This document shows, in pieces, positions 16,038 through 25,462 of a DNA stretch of 64,000 nucleotides. The stretch lies in the NCBI GenBank assembly GCA_034925905.1, contig JAYFRL010000008.1:1-64000 (forward strand), written 5' to 3'. This stretch comes from JAYFRL01 sp034925905. Its GTDB lineage: Bacteria > Bacillota > Clostridia > Lachnospirales > Anaerotignaceae. Both the position numbers and the translations under genes were made by a program. The stretch's first letter is position 1, and every line of letters starts with the position of its first letter. The notes beneath the pieces are model-generated. The model was not told the origin of the DNA. It worked only from the letters and a program-made list of their open reading frames with translations, and made no database searches.

Positions 16038-17363
16038 TTATTCTTTCTCCCCTTTTTCCCTTACTACAAACCTTATCGGCGTGCCTTCAAAACCAAAAGC
16101 TTCCCTGAATTGGTTTTCTATATATCTTCTGTAAGAAAAATGGAAAAGTTCTCTGTCATTCACAAATATAACAAAAGTGGGCGGTTTAACAGAAACCTGG
16201 GTAACATAAAAAAGCTTAAGCTGCCTTCCTTTGTCTGCCGGCGGCTGCTGCATAGCCATAGCCTCTATCAAAACATCATTTAAAACTCCGGTGCTTATCC
16301 TAAGAGCATGGTTTTCAGAAACAATTTTTATCATTTCTATAAGCCTGTTAACCCGCTGTCCGGTTTCCGCAGATATAAACACCTTGGGCGCATAAGGCAT
16401 ATAGGCAAGCTCGTTTGATATATCCTTTAAGTATTTATTCATAGTTTTATCGTTTTTTTCGATGGAATCCCATTTGTTTATTGCAATAATGGCAGCCTTG
16501 CCTCTCTCATGGGCAATTCCGGCAATTTTTGTATCCTGGTCTGTTACTCCTTCGTTTGCGTCTATAACAAGAACGGCCACATCAGCTCTTTCAACAGCAG
16601 AAACAGCTCTTATTATGCTAAAGCGTTCTATTTCTTCTTTTATTTTGCTTTTCCTTCTTATCCCCGCGGTGTCTATGAACACATAATTGTCATCGCCTAT
16701 CTTTATAGGAGTATCAACGGCATCCCTAGTTGTCCCGGGGATATCGCTAACTATAAGGCGGTTTTCGCCGATTATTTTGTTTATAAGCGAAGATTTGCCA
16801 ACATTCGGCTTGCCAATTATGGCAACTTTTATTGCGTCGTCATCATAATTTTCGTTTTCTGTTTTGTCAAAATGCTTCACAACCTCATCCAAAAGGTCTC
16901 CAAGGCTCAAGGCTTGTCCCGCCGAAACAGGAATGGGATCTCCTATTGCAAGGCTGTAAAACTCATACACATTAATGGAATCCTGGGTTATGCTGTCTGC
17001 CTTGTTTACAGCTAAAACAACCGGTTTTTTTGTACGTCTTAAAACATTTGCTATCTGCATGTCCTCATCTGTTACGCCCTGCTTTATGTCGCATACAAAA
17101 ATTATAACATCGGCTGTTTCTATGGCTATTTCAGCCTGCTGCAATATCTGCCTTAAAATTGTGTCCTCGGCTCCTATTTCCATTCCGCCCGTGTCTATAA
17201 GCGTAAATTTATGGTTAAGCCATTCGGCGTCGGCATATATCCTGTCTCTGGTTACTCCGGGAGTATCCTGGACAATAGATATCCTTTCACCTGCGATCCT
17301 GTTGAAAAGCGTTGATTTGCCGACATTTGGCCTGCCGACAACAGCTACAATAGGTTTTGGCAT
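16038..17363 (-). CDS. der: Ribosome biogenesis GTPase Der (EngA)
   Basis: This tandem-GTPase protein of 441 residues is needed for 50S subunit maturation. Domain 1 starts VAVVGRPNVGKSTLFNR and domain 2 has VAIIGKPNVGKSSLINK. DTPGVTRDR, NKAD and INKWDS supply further GTP-binding motifs. A C-terminal KH-like domain follows. The gene overlaps the upstream DUF512 gene by 19 nt and belongs to the six-gene minus-strand operon that starts at 21250. Confidence 0.96.
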   Translation of the reverse strand: MPKPIVAVVGRPNVGKSTLFNRIAGERISIVQDTPGVTRDRIYADAEWLNHKFTLIDTGGMEIGAEDTILRQILQQAEIAIETADVIIFVCDIKQGVTDEDMQIANVLRRTKKPVVLAVNKADSITQDSINVYEFYSLAIGDPIPVSAGQALSLGDLLDEVVKHFDKTENENYDDDAIKVAIIGKPNVGKSSLINKIIGENRLIVSDIPGTTRDAVDTPIKIGDDNYVFIDTAGIRRKSKIKEEIERFSIIRAVSAVERADVAVLVIDANEGVTDQDTKIAGIAHERGKAAIIAINKWDSIEKNDKTMNKYLKDISNELAYMPYAPKVFISAETGQRVNRLIEMIKIVSENHALRISTGVLNDVLIEAMAMQQPPADKGRQLKLFYVTQVSVKPPTFVIFVNDRELFHFSYRRYIENQFREAFGFEGTPIRFVVREKGEKE

Positions 17364-18688
17364 GTTTTCCCCTCCGTATCTATTATGGAATATATGAAAT
17401 CTTTACCCGAGTAATCCGCTATTTTAATAGGAATTTTAAGGCTTTTTTCTATATCCTCTATCGCAATATCGTCCAAAAGGACGTTTTCACCTCTTCTTAA
17501 AAGGTTCAATGGCAGCAAAAGAAACTCTCCAAGCGGTTTGTCTTTTAAAGCATCTATTATATCACGCCCTGTTAAAAGACCTGAAACTGTTATTTCGCTC
17601 CCGAAAAACTTATTTTCCACAGCGTACAAATTGATTTTTAAGTTTGGGAATTTTTGGTTGAGCCTCAGCGAAAGGCCATTTATGAAATCAAAAGCTAAGG
17701 TTCCCGTTGCAATTGAAACTTCTCTATTAATATATATGTTTTCTCCAATTTTTTCAATACAATCCGAAAACTCTTTTTCCATTAAGGCCGTCATTCCCAC
17801 GCCGTTTTCTATCTGATAAAAATCCTCATAAGCCTCACACGGAGGAATGGGTACTTTCCCCTTTAAATAAAACTCATCCGCTGCAAACACAAAAGCAGAG
17901 CCTATTTCTTTTTTAAGCTTTTTCTGCCACCTATGGATAAGAGAAACAACCTCCGCCGAAGCTTTTTTGTCAAAAGGGATAAGCGGATAAAGCCCTTCCC
18001 TATATTTTGTTATACCTACGGGAACAACAGAAAGGCTTTTTGCGCGCGGATAAAACCTGCTTAAATCCTTAATCGACTTTTCAAGAGTTTCCTGATCGTT
18101 TATACCCCTGCAAAGCACTATCTGAAGGTTCATATCTAGCCCGGCAGACGCAAGCCTTTCCATATGCTTTAATATTTTATCAGCTTTTTTGTTGTTCAGC
18201 ATTTTGCATCTTAAGCACAAATCCGTGGTATGCACAGAAATGTTTATCGGTGAAAGATGATAGTATATTATCCTGTCTATATCGGAATCCTTCATGTTTG
18301 TCAAGGTTACATAATTCCCGGAAAGGAAAGACAGCCTCGTATCGTCGTCTTTAAAATAAAGGGTTTCACGCATACCGGGAGGAAGCTGGTCTATAAAGCA
18401 GAAAATACATTTATTTTGGCAGCTTTTTGCATCGTCCATAAGCCCTTTTTCAAAATCTATGCCTATATCCTCATCCTCATCTTTTTCTATTTCCGCTATA
18501 TATTCTTCGCCGTCCCTGCTCTTTATGCCAAGCTCAACATATTCATCTTTTATAAGATACCTATAGTCAAATATATCTAAGATTGCCTTCCCGTTTACGG
18601 ACAATAGTATATCGCCAGGCATTATTCCAAGCTCTTCCGCAATACTGTCTTTTTCAACTTTTAAAATGATATTTTCATGTTTTTTCAT
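17345..18688 (-). CDS. PDZ/radical SAM/DUF512 protein
   Basis: The 447-residue protein has an N-terminal PDZ-like segment (VEKDSIAEELGIMPGDILLSVNG), a radical SAM cluster motif C90-x3-C94-x2-C97 (CQNKCIFC) and a C-terminal DUF512 region. The family is widespread in Clostridia, often next to der, and its substrate is unknown to me. The overlap with der suggests coupled expression and a possible ribosome- or RNA-related role, but that is inference. Confidence 0.85.
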   Translation of the reverse strand: MKKHENIILKVEKDSIAEELGIMPGDILLSVNGKAILDIFDYRYLIKDEYVELGIKSRDGEEYIAEIEKDEDEDIGIDFEKGLMDDAKSCQNKCIFCFIDQLPPGMRETLYFKDDDTRLSFLSGNYVTLTNMKDSDIDRIIYYHLSPINISVHTTDLCLRCKMLNNKKADKILKHMERLASAGLDMNLQIVLCRGINDQETLEKSIKDLSRFYPRAKSLSVVPVGITKYREGLYPLIPFDKKASAEVVSLIHRWQKKLKKEIGSAFVFAADEFYLKGKVPIPPCEAYEDFYQIENGVGMTALMEKEFSDCIEKIGENIYINREVSIATGTLAFDFINGLSLRLNQKFPNLKINLYAVENKFFGSEITVSGLLTGRDIIDALKDKPLGEFLLLPLNLLRRGENVLLDDIAIEDIEKSLKIPIKIADYSGKDFIYSIIDTEGKTCQNLL

Positions 18689-18699
18689 ATTTACCTCGT

Positions 18700-19413
18700 T
18701 TAAAGCATAGTGCCTATATCTAAAAGATTGCGGTATCCCCCGTTATCATTATAAAAAACGTCTATCCTTTTATATTTTATTTTGAATTTGTTGAATTCTA
18801 CACCCGAAAAACCGCAGAGTGAAAACACCACAAGCCCTGCCTTTAAGTTTCTCACACTTCCTGAGGCTAAAAACAGGCTTAAGCCCTCTTTTCCGCCATA
18901 CTCCAAAGCTTTAATATCAAAAATGTCAGGGCGTATATCCGTATCCTTAACGGAATTTTTGGTCTTTTTTGAAACTATTATTTCCTTTTGTGCCATAAAA
19001 GCCTCAATATCTGATTTTATCTTTTCAAAATCTTTTGCATCATCAAAAAAGGCATAGTATAAAGCCGCAGAAACCTTTGCCATTGCACTTTTCCCTCCGG
19101 CTTTACATTCCGTGGCTCCAAGAATCTTAGCTCCGGTTGGAAGCTCCTCGTTTATCCTGTTAATAAACTCTGAAGGGGTTATATATTGTGTAAATTCGGC
19201 TTCACCGTATTCGCCAATGCTTGTCATCCCAAGGCTCAAAGGGTTTGCAAACGTCATAAGCTGATGGGGATTAAAACCATTTGAATACGCCATGGGCAAA
19301 GAAGCTCTCCTTGCCGCACGCTGGTAAAGGCGCACTATATCCAAATGGCTTATAAATTTTACTTCCTCGCCTTTTTCAAACTTAAACCTGAGCTTAAAAT
19401 TATTATTTGTCAT
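18700..19413 (-). CDS. TIGR03936-family radical-SAM-associated protein (DUF2344)
   Basis: This protein of about 237 residues starts MTNNNFKLRFKFEKG and contains FISHLDIVRLYQRAARRA and SNGFNPHQLM, typical of the DUF2344 family that accompanies or is fused to B12-binding radical SAM proteins. I place the start at the ATG at 19413 (GGAGG upstream, 11-nt overlap with the preceding gene) rather than a longer frame. The biochemical role is not known. Confidence 0.85.
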   Translation of the reverse strand: MTNNNFKLRFKFEKGEEVKFISHLDIVRLYQRAARRASLPMAYSNGFNPHQLMTFANPLSLGMTSIGEYGEAEFTQYITPSEFINRINEELPTGAKILGATECKAGGKSAMAKVSAALYYAFFDDAKDFEKIKSDIEAFMAQKEIIVSKKTKNSVKDTDIRPDIFDIKALEYGGKEGLSLFLASGSVRNLKAGLVVFSLCGFSGVEFNKFKIKYKRIDVFYNDNGGYRNLLDIGTML

Positions 19414-21250
19414 AACAAATGCCTCCGCCAAAAATTTTGGCGCCGCAGTTGTTGCATTTATCTTTGCAGCTTTCCGTTGTTTTTCCTTCATACGCCTTCA
19501 TGGCTTCGTTTATTAAATAGCTTTTTGAAACACCTATGGATATATGGTCCCATGGAAGTATTTCATCAAAGCTCCTTTTCCTGTTTGCATAAAAGGCCGG
19601 ATCAACCTCTGCTTTTTCAAAAGCTTCCTGCCATATTCTAAAATCAAACAGCTCCGCCCAGCCGTCAAAACGTGCTCCCAGCTTCCATGCTTCATATATT
19701 GCGGCCGAAACTTTTCTGTCGCCTCTTGCCATAACGCCTTCCAAAAAGCTTAGCTTTGTTTCATGGTATATATATCTTATGTGCTTGTTCTTTATAATGG
19801 ATTTAACAAGGCGCGCCTTCCTTTCAAACTCCTCATAGGTATCCTGAGCTTCCCATTGAAAGGGAGTATGGGGCTTAGGTACAAAGCATGAGCTGCTTGA
19901 GGTTATGCTGACAGGGCGGCTCCGCAATTCGGGGGGCAAGCTATAAAACACATCAACTATTTTCTGCGAAAGCTTGGCTATACCTATTACGTCTTCTTCC
20001 GTTTCCGTTGGAAGCCCAAGTATAAAATAAAGCTTAACCTTGCTCCAGCCGTTTTCAAAGGCCAATTTTGAGCCTCTAAGTATGTCTTCTTCCGTAAGGT
20101 TTTTGTTTATTACGTCTCTAAGCCTCTGGGTTCCCGCCTCGGCCGAAAAAGTTAAGCTGCTTTTCCTAACCTCCTGAACCTTTTTCATAAGGTCTAACGA
20201 AAAAGAGTCCACTCTTAAAGAAGGAAGCGAAATATTAATCATCTCATCCTTAAATTCACATAAAAGCTTTTCAGAAAGACATTTAAAATCACTAAAATCG
20301 CTCGTTGACAAAGAAATTAAAGATATTTCTTCATGCCCTGAAGTGTCTACAAGATTACGTGCCTGCCGTATAAGCGTTTCAGTCCTTTTTTCCCTGACAG
20401 GTCTATATACAAAACCTGCCTGGCAAAAACGGCAGCCTCGTAAACAGCCTCTGAAGACTTCAAGGGTAACTCTGTCATGAATAATGTCTATATATGGCAC
20501 AAGCTGTTTTTCAGGGTAAAAAACTTTGTCAAGATCTTTAACAATAACCTTCATTATGCTCTTTGGCGCACCGTTAACAACAGGGAAAAACGAATCTATC
20601 TCACCGTTTTCTTTATATTTCACATCGTAAAACGAAGGGATATATACTCCTTTTACATTCATTATAGACAAAAGAAAATCTTTTCTTCCTTTACCGGCTT
20701 TTTTATTTTCTTTATACCTGTCTATTATCTCGTCGTAAGAGACTTCTCCTTCACCTATATAAAAAAAATCCACAAAATCAGCCAAAGGCTCTGGATTATA
20801 TGAACATGAGCCTCCGCATACAATTATAGGGTCGTCATCCGTCCTGTCTTTTGAATATATGGGTATCCCAGCAAGATCCAGCATATTTATAACATTTGTA
20901 TAGCACATCTCATATTGAAGCGTAAAACCCACCATATCAAAATCGCAGACAGGGCTTTTTGTCTCCAATGAAAAAAGAGGTATCCCCTTTTCTCTCATAA
21001 GCTTTTCCATATCCGTCCAAGGCGCAAAAACCCTTTCACAATATGTATCGCTTCTTCTATTTAAAAAAAAGTAAAGTATCTGAAGCCCAAGATGGGACAT
21101 CCCAACCTCGTAAACATCTGGAAAACAAAAAGCAAAACGCACATCTATGTCGTCCAGGTTTTTTTTAACCATATTTGTTTCGTTCCCTGTATATCTTGCA
21201 GGCTTTTCAGTCTGCATAAGAATTTCATATGGGATTTCAATTTTTTCCAT
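19403..21250 (-). CDS. TIGR03960-family B12-binding-domain radical SAM protein
   Basis: The 615-residue protein has an N-terminal B12-binding-like domain (FAFCFPDVYEVGMSHLGLQ), a radical SAM core with C-x3-C-x2-C in FRGCLRGCRFCQAG, and a C-terminal extension ending in a small Cys-rich tail (CKDKCNNCGAKIFGGGICY). It is the first gene of the operon running to gpsA. Its partner TIGR03936 gene overlaps it. In relatives this pair commonly sits by ribonuclease G; here rng lies elsewhere (55872). AGGTAGGA precedes the ATG. Confidence 0.88.
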   Translation of the reverse strand: MEKIEIPYEILMQTEKPARYTGNETNMVKKNLDDIDVRFAFCFPDVYEVGMSHLGLQILYFFLNRRSDTYCERVFAPWTDMEKLMREKGIPLFSLETKSPVCDFDMVGFTLQYEMCYTNVINMLDLAGIPIYSKDRTDDDPIIVCGGSCSYNPEPLADFVDFFYIGEGEVSYDEIIDRYKENKKAGKGRKDFLLSIMNVKGVYIPSFYDVKYKENGEIDSFFPVVNGAPKSIMKVIVKDLDKVFYPEKQLVPYIDIIHDRVTLEVFRGCLRGCRFCQAGFVYRPVREKRTETLIRQARNLVDTSGHEEISLISLSTSDFSDFKCLSEKLLCEFKDEMINISLPSLRVDSFSLDLMKKVQEVRKSSLTFSAEAGTQRLRDVINKNLTEEDILRGSKLAFENGWSKVKLYFILGLPTETEEDVIGIAKLSQKIVDVFYSLPPELRSRPVSITSSSSCFVPKPHTPFQWEAQDTYEEFERKARLVKSIIKNKHIRYIYHETKLSFLEGVMARGDRKVSAAIYEAWKLGARFDGWAELFDFRIWQEAFEKAEVDPAFYANRKRSFDEILPWDHISIGVSKSYLINEAMKAYEGKTTESCKDKCNNCGAKIFGGGICYDK

Positions 21251-21406
21251 ATCCTACCTCCGTGAAGCCAACAACTTGCCACATATATGATAACCTAAAA
21301 AACCACAAAATGCACTAAAAAATTAATTCCCCGTTTTCTGATAATCAGAATAATTAAAAGCCTGTTTAAATATATTTTAATATACAGGCGGAAAGGGGCT
21401 GTTAGA

Positions 21407-21832
21407 TTGAACAAGCTAATTAAAAAAAGACCCACAAAAAGATCAACATCAAGGACAAGAAGGAAGTCTGAAAAAAACGTGCAAAAAACCTTAATAAACA
21501 AGCGGTTTATATCCCAGGCTTACGTAAGTATGCTGCTTATTACGATAGCATTGTTAATGTCTTTTTTTGACACTCCCAAAATATCATCGGTATCGGAAAG
21601 ACTGGATTCCGCAATAGGCACAAACAGTTATGCCGAAATACTTGAAAGCGTTCAAAGCGCGGGCAAAAGCAGCATTGCGGTAATAAAGAACAAGGCTGAA
21701 AGCCTTACAAACAGCATATTAGGCAATACTCAAAAAACTAATGAAGCCGAAGAATCCGAAAAAGAAAGCGAAACTAAATCCACGGAGAAAGGAACTACAT
21801 ATATACCTGAGTCCTTAACCCCCGAAGGGTAA
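21407..21832 (+). CDS. spoIVFA: SpoIVFA-like sporulation protein, N-terminal part (frame broken before the M23 domain)
   Basis: This 141-codon frame starts at a TTG with AAAGGGG upstream. It has a basic cytosolic start rich in Lys/Arg, one membrane segment (about 39-55) and a Ser/Glu/Lys-rich linker. It stops at a TAA (21830-21832) right after ESLTPEG. Reading on one base later gives NNSAVKYEKPWVLPANGII and a complete M23 domain, so this and the next entry are two halves of one gene of about 300 codons. In Bacillus SpoIVFA holds the protease SpoIVFB inactive in the forespore membrane. The break is one extra base (G3 or C5 run) or a +1 recoding site at GGG-TAA-C. Confidence 0.75.
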   Translation: MNKLIKKRPTKRSTSRTRRKSEKNVQKTLINKRFISQAYVSMLLITIALLMSFFDTPKISSVSERLDSAIGTNSYAEILESVQSAGKSSIAVIKNKAESLTNSILGNTQKTNEAEESEKESETKSTEKGTTYIPESLTPEG

Positions 21833-21866
21833 CAATTCTGCCGTAAAATACGAGAAACCATGGGTA

Positions 21867-22310
21867 TTGCCTGCTAATGGCATAATAACTTCTTCATGCG
21901 GCAAAAGAAAAAACCCTATTCTTGGTGTTTTGGAAATTCATACCGGCATAGATATCTCGCTTGATGAAAATACTCCTGTTTTTGCTTCAAAAGACGGGAA
22001 AATAATAGAAACAGGCGAATCCCAAACCTTTGGCAATTTTCTAAAAATAGCAACAGACGACGGATATGAGCTATTTTACGGGCACTTAAACAAACTTTTT
22101 GTTTCCGAGGAAGAATATGTCTATGCCGGTGAAAAAATAGCTCTATCCGGCAACACAGGTCTTTCAACGGGACCACATCTGCATTTCGGTGTATATAAAG
22201 ACAACAAGCTTTGCGATCCCATGGAATATATAGATTTGCCTTACACAGACGAAGTGACGGAAGAATACATATTGCGGGGTGAAGCCATAATTGAAACGAA
22301 GAAAAATTAA
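21867..22310 (+). CDS. spoIVFA: SpoIVFA-like protein, C-terminal M23 (LytM) domain part
   Basis: This frame carries a LytM/M23 peptidase fold with EIHTGIDI (His and Asp ligands) and GPHLHFGVY (HxH), so metal ligands are retained. It has no Shine-Dalgarno site before its TTG, and the frame is open upstream to about 21834, where it meets the end of the N-terminal half. It is therefore unlikely to be an independent gene. It overlaps spoIVFB by 20 nt, consistent with the usual spoIVFA-spoIVFB pair. Confidence 0.72.
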   Translation: MPANGIITSSCGKRKNPILGVLEIHTGIDISLDENTPVFASKDGKIIETGESQTFGNFLKIATDDGYELFYGHLNKLFVSEEEYVYAGEKIALSGNTGLSTGPHLHFGVYKDNKLCDPMEYIDLPYTDEVTEEYILRGEAIIETKKN

Positions 22311-23109
22311 CATAAATCCGTCATTATTCCTGTTCGCGGCGTTTTTTTATATCGATGGCAGCCTCCCACTTTTTCTAAAGCTTATTATATTTGTTACGAT
22401 GCATGAAGCATCGCATATAATAACTGCCCTTATGTTTAAATGCAAATTTTATAGCATAAACATATCTCCCATAGGCGAGCGCGCAGTTATAAAAAATATT
22501 GAAAGGCTTAGTTTTATAAAAAGGATATTTATTTATGCTTCAGGTCCTTTATCAAACTTTACAGCGGCTCTCATAATATTTTTGTTCTTTAAAGATGATT
22601 TGCTTATAAAAATAAACATGTTTATAGGTCTTTTTAATCTTCTCCCGATATTTCCGCTGGATGGGGGGATGATAGCCTTTCATGCCATAGGCAGGAAAAC
22701 CGGCGTGCTTAATTCAGCCGGCTTCATCATAAGCTTAAGCCGTATTTTGGGATATATAATGGTAATATGCGGATTTATACAAACAATTTTATTCCCGTTT
22801 AATTTAAGCCTGCTTCTCATAGGGATATTTATAATACATTCACAGGAAAACGCTTATGCAGAAATATTTATGAATTTTATAGACAGTATGTCCTCAAAAA
22901 ATCAATTTAAAAACAGAATACTGCCTATAAAAATATTTATATTGGAAAAAACAGGAGAATTAAAAAGCATAATACGACTTTTCTCGTATGACAGCTACTC
23001 GCTTATATGCTTTAAAGAAAAAAACGAACTGAAGTACATAAGCCAGGACGAAATACTCTTTCATTATTCAAACGGAAAAGCGTTTGGAAGTATTTCAGAT
23101 ATAATATAA
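22291..23109 (+). CDS. spoIVFB: Stage IV sporulation intramembrane metalloprotease SpoIVFB
   Basis: This site-2-protease family (M50B) enzyme has 272 residues. It has the zinc motif HEASH (H38-E39-x2-H42) in a membrane segment and the second motif NLLPIFPLDGG with the Asp ligand. Residues after about 190 form a cytosolic CBS-like tail. In Bacillus it cleaves pro-sigma-K in the mother cell. It starts at a TTG overlapping spoIVFA. A terminator follows at 23108-23138. Its intact frame argues that the pathway is still in use despite the broken spoIVFA. Confidence 0.9.
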   Translation: MKRRKININPSLFLFAAFFYIDGSLPLFLKLIIFVTMHEASHIITALMFKCKFYSINISPIGERAVIKNIERLSFIKRIFIYASGPLSNFTAALIIFLFFKDDLLIKINMFIGLFNLLPIFPLDGGMIAFHAIGRKTGVLNSAGFIISLSRILGYIMVICGFIQTILFPFNLSLLLIGIFIIHSQENAYAEIFMNFIDSMSSKNQFKNRILPIKIFILEKTGELKSIIRLFSYDSYSLICFKEKNELKYISQDEILFHYSNGKAFGSISDII

Positions 23110-23138
23110 AAAGCATCCTTAATATAAGGATGCTTTTT
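23108..23138. terminator. Bidirectional terminator between spoIVFB and the flavodiiron gene
   Basis: A 13-bp stem (23108-23120 with 23126-23138) has A5 on the left and T5 on the right. It serves the convergent genes ending at 23109 and 23147. Confidence 0.8.
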
Positions 23139-23146
23139 GTTTTAAT

Positions 23147-24997
23147 TTATTTAAGCGGTTCAAACACTTCCGCTCCATGCTTACAAATCGGACAAATGAA
23201 ATCTTTTGGGAGCTCGTCCCCTTCATAAATATAGCCGCATACCGTGCAAATGAAGCCTTTTTTCTTTTCCGGCGAAGCCTTAGGCTTTGGCTTTATGTTG
23301 TCAGCATAATATTGATATGTTACCGAAGGCTCATTTGAAAGCACCTTGGCTTCCGTCACCTCGGCAACAAATATTGTATGCGTACCATAATCTGCAGTTG
23401 ATATAACCTTTCCTGAAATATATGCGTTTGTATATTTTGGAAGATAAACAACCCCGTTTTCGCTTCTGAATTCTGAGGATCCATCGGCAAACTTTTCAAC
23501 GCTTCTTCCGCTTTGGAAACCAAAATGCTGGAATGTTGAAAACGGCGTTTCCGTTGTCAATATAGAAACATTGAAAGCTCCTGTATTTAAAATCATATCA
23601 TGCGTATAGTTAGCCTTATTAACAGCTATCGAAATACGCTTTGGATTATCCGTAACCTGAATAGCTGTGTTTATTATGCAGCCGTTATCTTTTTTGCCTT
23701 CTTTTGCCGTAAGCACAAAAAGGCCATAGCTAAGTTTAAACATAGTGCCAATTTCAACTTTAGACGAGCTTGGAGCTGCCAAAGGAGCCGCCGGCTTAGG
23801 CATTGAAGCCATTATTGCCGCAACAAGAGTATCTATCTCGGCAAGCTGGTTACGTTTAAGCGAAGACTTTATGCTTACTGTTTCTTCAATAAGCTGCATG
23901 TTCTTCATTTCGGATACCATGCATCTCATAAGGCCGCCGGCAGTAGGCGCCCAGGAGCCGTTTTCCATAAAGGCAACCGTCCTGTTTTGAAGATTATGCG
24001 ATTTTATATCATGCAAAAGCGTCTGCATGTTGCAAAATATTTCGGCATTATATGTCGTGGATACAAAAACAAGGTGGCTGCATCTGAAAGCTTCCGAAAC
24101 TATATAAGACGGATGGGTTACGGAAACGTCAAACATTGAGATGTTTTTAACTCCCTCTTTTGCAAGGCTCACAGCCAATATCTCCGCTGCATTTTCAGTG
24201 TTTCCGTAAACAGAAGCATAGGCAATCATAACGGCCGTATCTTCCGGGGTATATGTGCTCCATTTGGCATATTTGTCAACAAACCATGATATATTCCTTC
24301 TCCAAACAGGCCCATGCAAAGGACAAAGCAGGCTTATTTCAAGGCCCTCCGCTTTTTTAAGCAGGGCTTGAACCTGATTTCCATATTTTCCAACTATATT
24401 GGTATAATAACGCCTTGCTTCAGAAAGGATATCACATTCAATATTAAGCTCGTCCGCAAAAATATTACCGTTTAAAGCGCCAAATGTTCCAAATGCATCC
24501 GCAGAATAAAGCACTTTGTCTGTAATATCATATGTTACCATAACTTCAGGCCAATGAACCATGGGAGCCATAAAAAACTTAAACGTATGCTTCCCTGTTT
24601 CAAGGGTTTCCCCTTCTTTAACAACAACCGCTCTGCTTTCTATATCAAAATCAAAATATTGCTTTATCATAGTGACAATTTTGGAATTGCACACTATTTT
24701 AATATCAGGATAAATTCTTATAAGCTCATTCATGGCCCAAGAATGATCCGGTTCCATGTGGTTTACAATAAGGTAATCCAGGCTCCTACCCTCAAGAGCA
24801 GCTTCGATATTCTCAAAAAAACGCTCTGAAACAGATTTATCAACCGTATCCAGCAAAACAGTTTTTTCGTCTTTTACAATATACGAATTATAAGACATGC
24901 CCTTAGGCACGGGGTGAACATTTTCAAAAAGCGCAAGCCTTCTGTCATTGCCTCCAACCCAAAACATGTCTTCCGTAAGTTTTATAGTACAATCCAT
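23147..24997 (-). CDS. Flavodiiron protein with flavin reductase and rubredoxin domains
   Basis: The 616-residue protein has four parts: a metallo-beta-lactamase-like diiron domain (about 1-250, ligands H80-x-E82-x-D84-H85), a flavodoxin-like FMN domain (about 255-400), a flavin-reductase-like domain (about 415-560), and a C-terminal rubredoxin with two CxxC pairs (about 580-612). Flavodiiron proteins reduce O2 to water, or NO to N2O. The fused reductase and rubredoxin supply electrons from NAD(P)H, making it largely self-contained. A separate rubredoxin gene lies 18 nt upstream in the same operon. It is expected in an O2-stress response of a strict anaerobe. Confidence 0.92.
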   Translation of the reverse strand: MDCTIKLTEDMFWVGGNDRRLALFENVHPVPKGMSYNSYIVKDEKTVLLDTVDKSVSERFFENIEAALEGRSLDYLIVNHMEPDHSWAMNELIRIYPDIKIVCNSKIVTMIKQYFDFDIESRAVVVKEGETLETGKHTFKFFMAPMVHWPEVMVTYDITDKVLYSADAFGTFGALNGNIFADELNIECDILSEARRYYTNIVGKYGNQVQALLKKAEGLEISLLCPLHGPVWRRNISWFVDKYAKWSTYTPEDTAVMIAYASVYGNTENAAEILAVSLAKEGVKNISMFDVSVTHPSYIVSEAFRCSHLVFVSTTYNAEIFCNMQTLLHDIKSHNLQNRTVAFMENGSWAPTAGGLMRCMVSEMKNMQLIEETVSIKSSLKRNQLAEIDTLVAAIMASMPKPAAPLAAPSSSKVEIGTMFKLSYGLFVLTAKEGKKDNGCIINTAIQVTDNPKRISIAVNKANYTHDMILNTGAFNVSILTTETPFSTFQHFGFQSGRSVEKFADGSSEFRSENGVVYLPKYTNAYISGKVISTADYGTHTIFVAEVTEAKVLSNEPSVTYQYYADNIKPKPKASPEKKKGFICTVCGYIYEGDELPKDFICPICKHGAEVFEPLK

Positions 24998-25015
24998 AGG
25001 AATCCTCCTAACAAA

Positions 25016-25174
25016 TTAAACCTCTTTAAATTCATCCTTGCCGGCTCCGCAAAGCGGGCATACCCAATCAGCCGGCAAATCTGCAAAAGCCGTTCCTGGA
25101 GCTATTCCCTGCTCTGCATCTCCAACCGCAGGGTCATAAATATAGCCGCAAAGCTCACATTCATATTTCTTCAT
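25016..25174 (-). CDS. Rubredoxin
   Basis: This short gene encodes 52 residues starting MKKYECELCGYIYDPAVGD and ending in PADWVCPLCGAGKDEFKEV. It has the four Fe ligands C6, C9, C39 and C42, and the family length. AAGGAGG precedes the ATG. It is the first gene of a two-gene unit with the flavodiiron protein and is probably its electron donor or a donor to other oxygen-detoxifying enzymes. Confidence 0.95.
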   Translation of the reverse strand: MKKYECELCGYIYDPAVGDAEQGIAPGTAFADLPADWVCPLCGAGKDEFKEV

Positions 25175-25239
25175 TCAATATTCCTCCTTAATTAACTGTA
25201 AATTTTTTTAATTGCCTAGAATCAAATATGGATGCTATT

Positions 25240-25268
25240 ATTTTACAATATTTAACGCATCATAGCAA
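25240..25268 (-). promoter_or_regulatory. Promoter of the rubredoxin-flavodiiron operon
   Basis: TTGCTA (25263-25268) and TAAAAT (25240-25245) are 17 nt apart on the minus strand, about 65 nt before the rubredoxin ATG. I see no clear operator. The remaining part of 25269-25462 is AT-rich with no gene; a TATACT at 25426-25431 may be the -10 of the divergent gene. Confidence 0.6.
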
Positions 25269-25462
25269 TACAATAAACTTTTTTGAATTATATTAATTTT
25301 TTTGTTTGGTTTATCCATACTTAAAATACTATTTAAAAGATAAATAGAATTCCGTTATAAAATCAAAGCTACTCTTTAAAATATCAGTTTTTTAATAAAA
25401 CCCTTTGTTTTTTTGAACAAAGTGGTATACTTTTAGGCATAACAAAAAGGAGGTAAGGAAGT

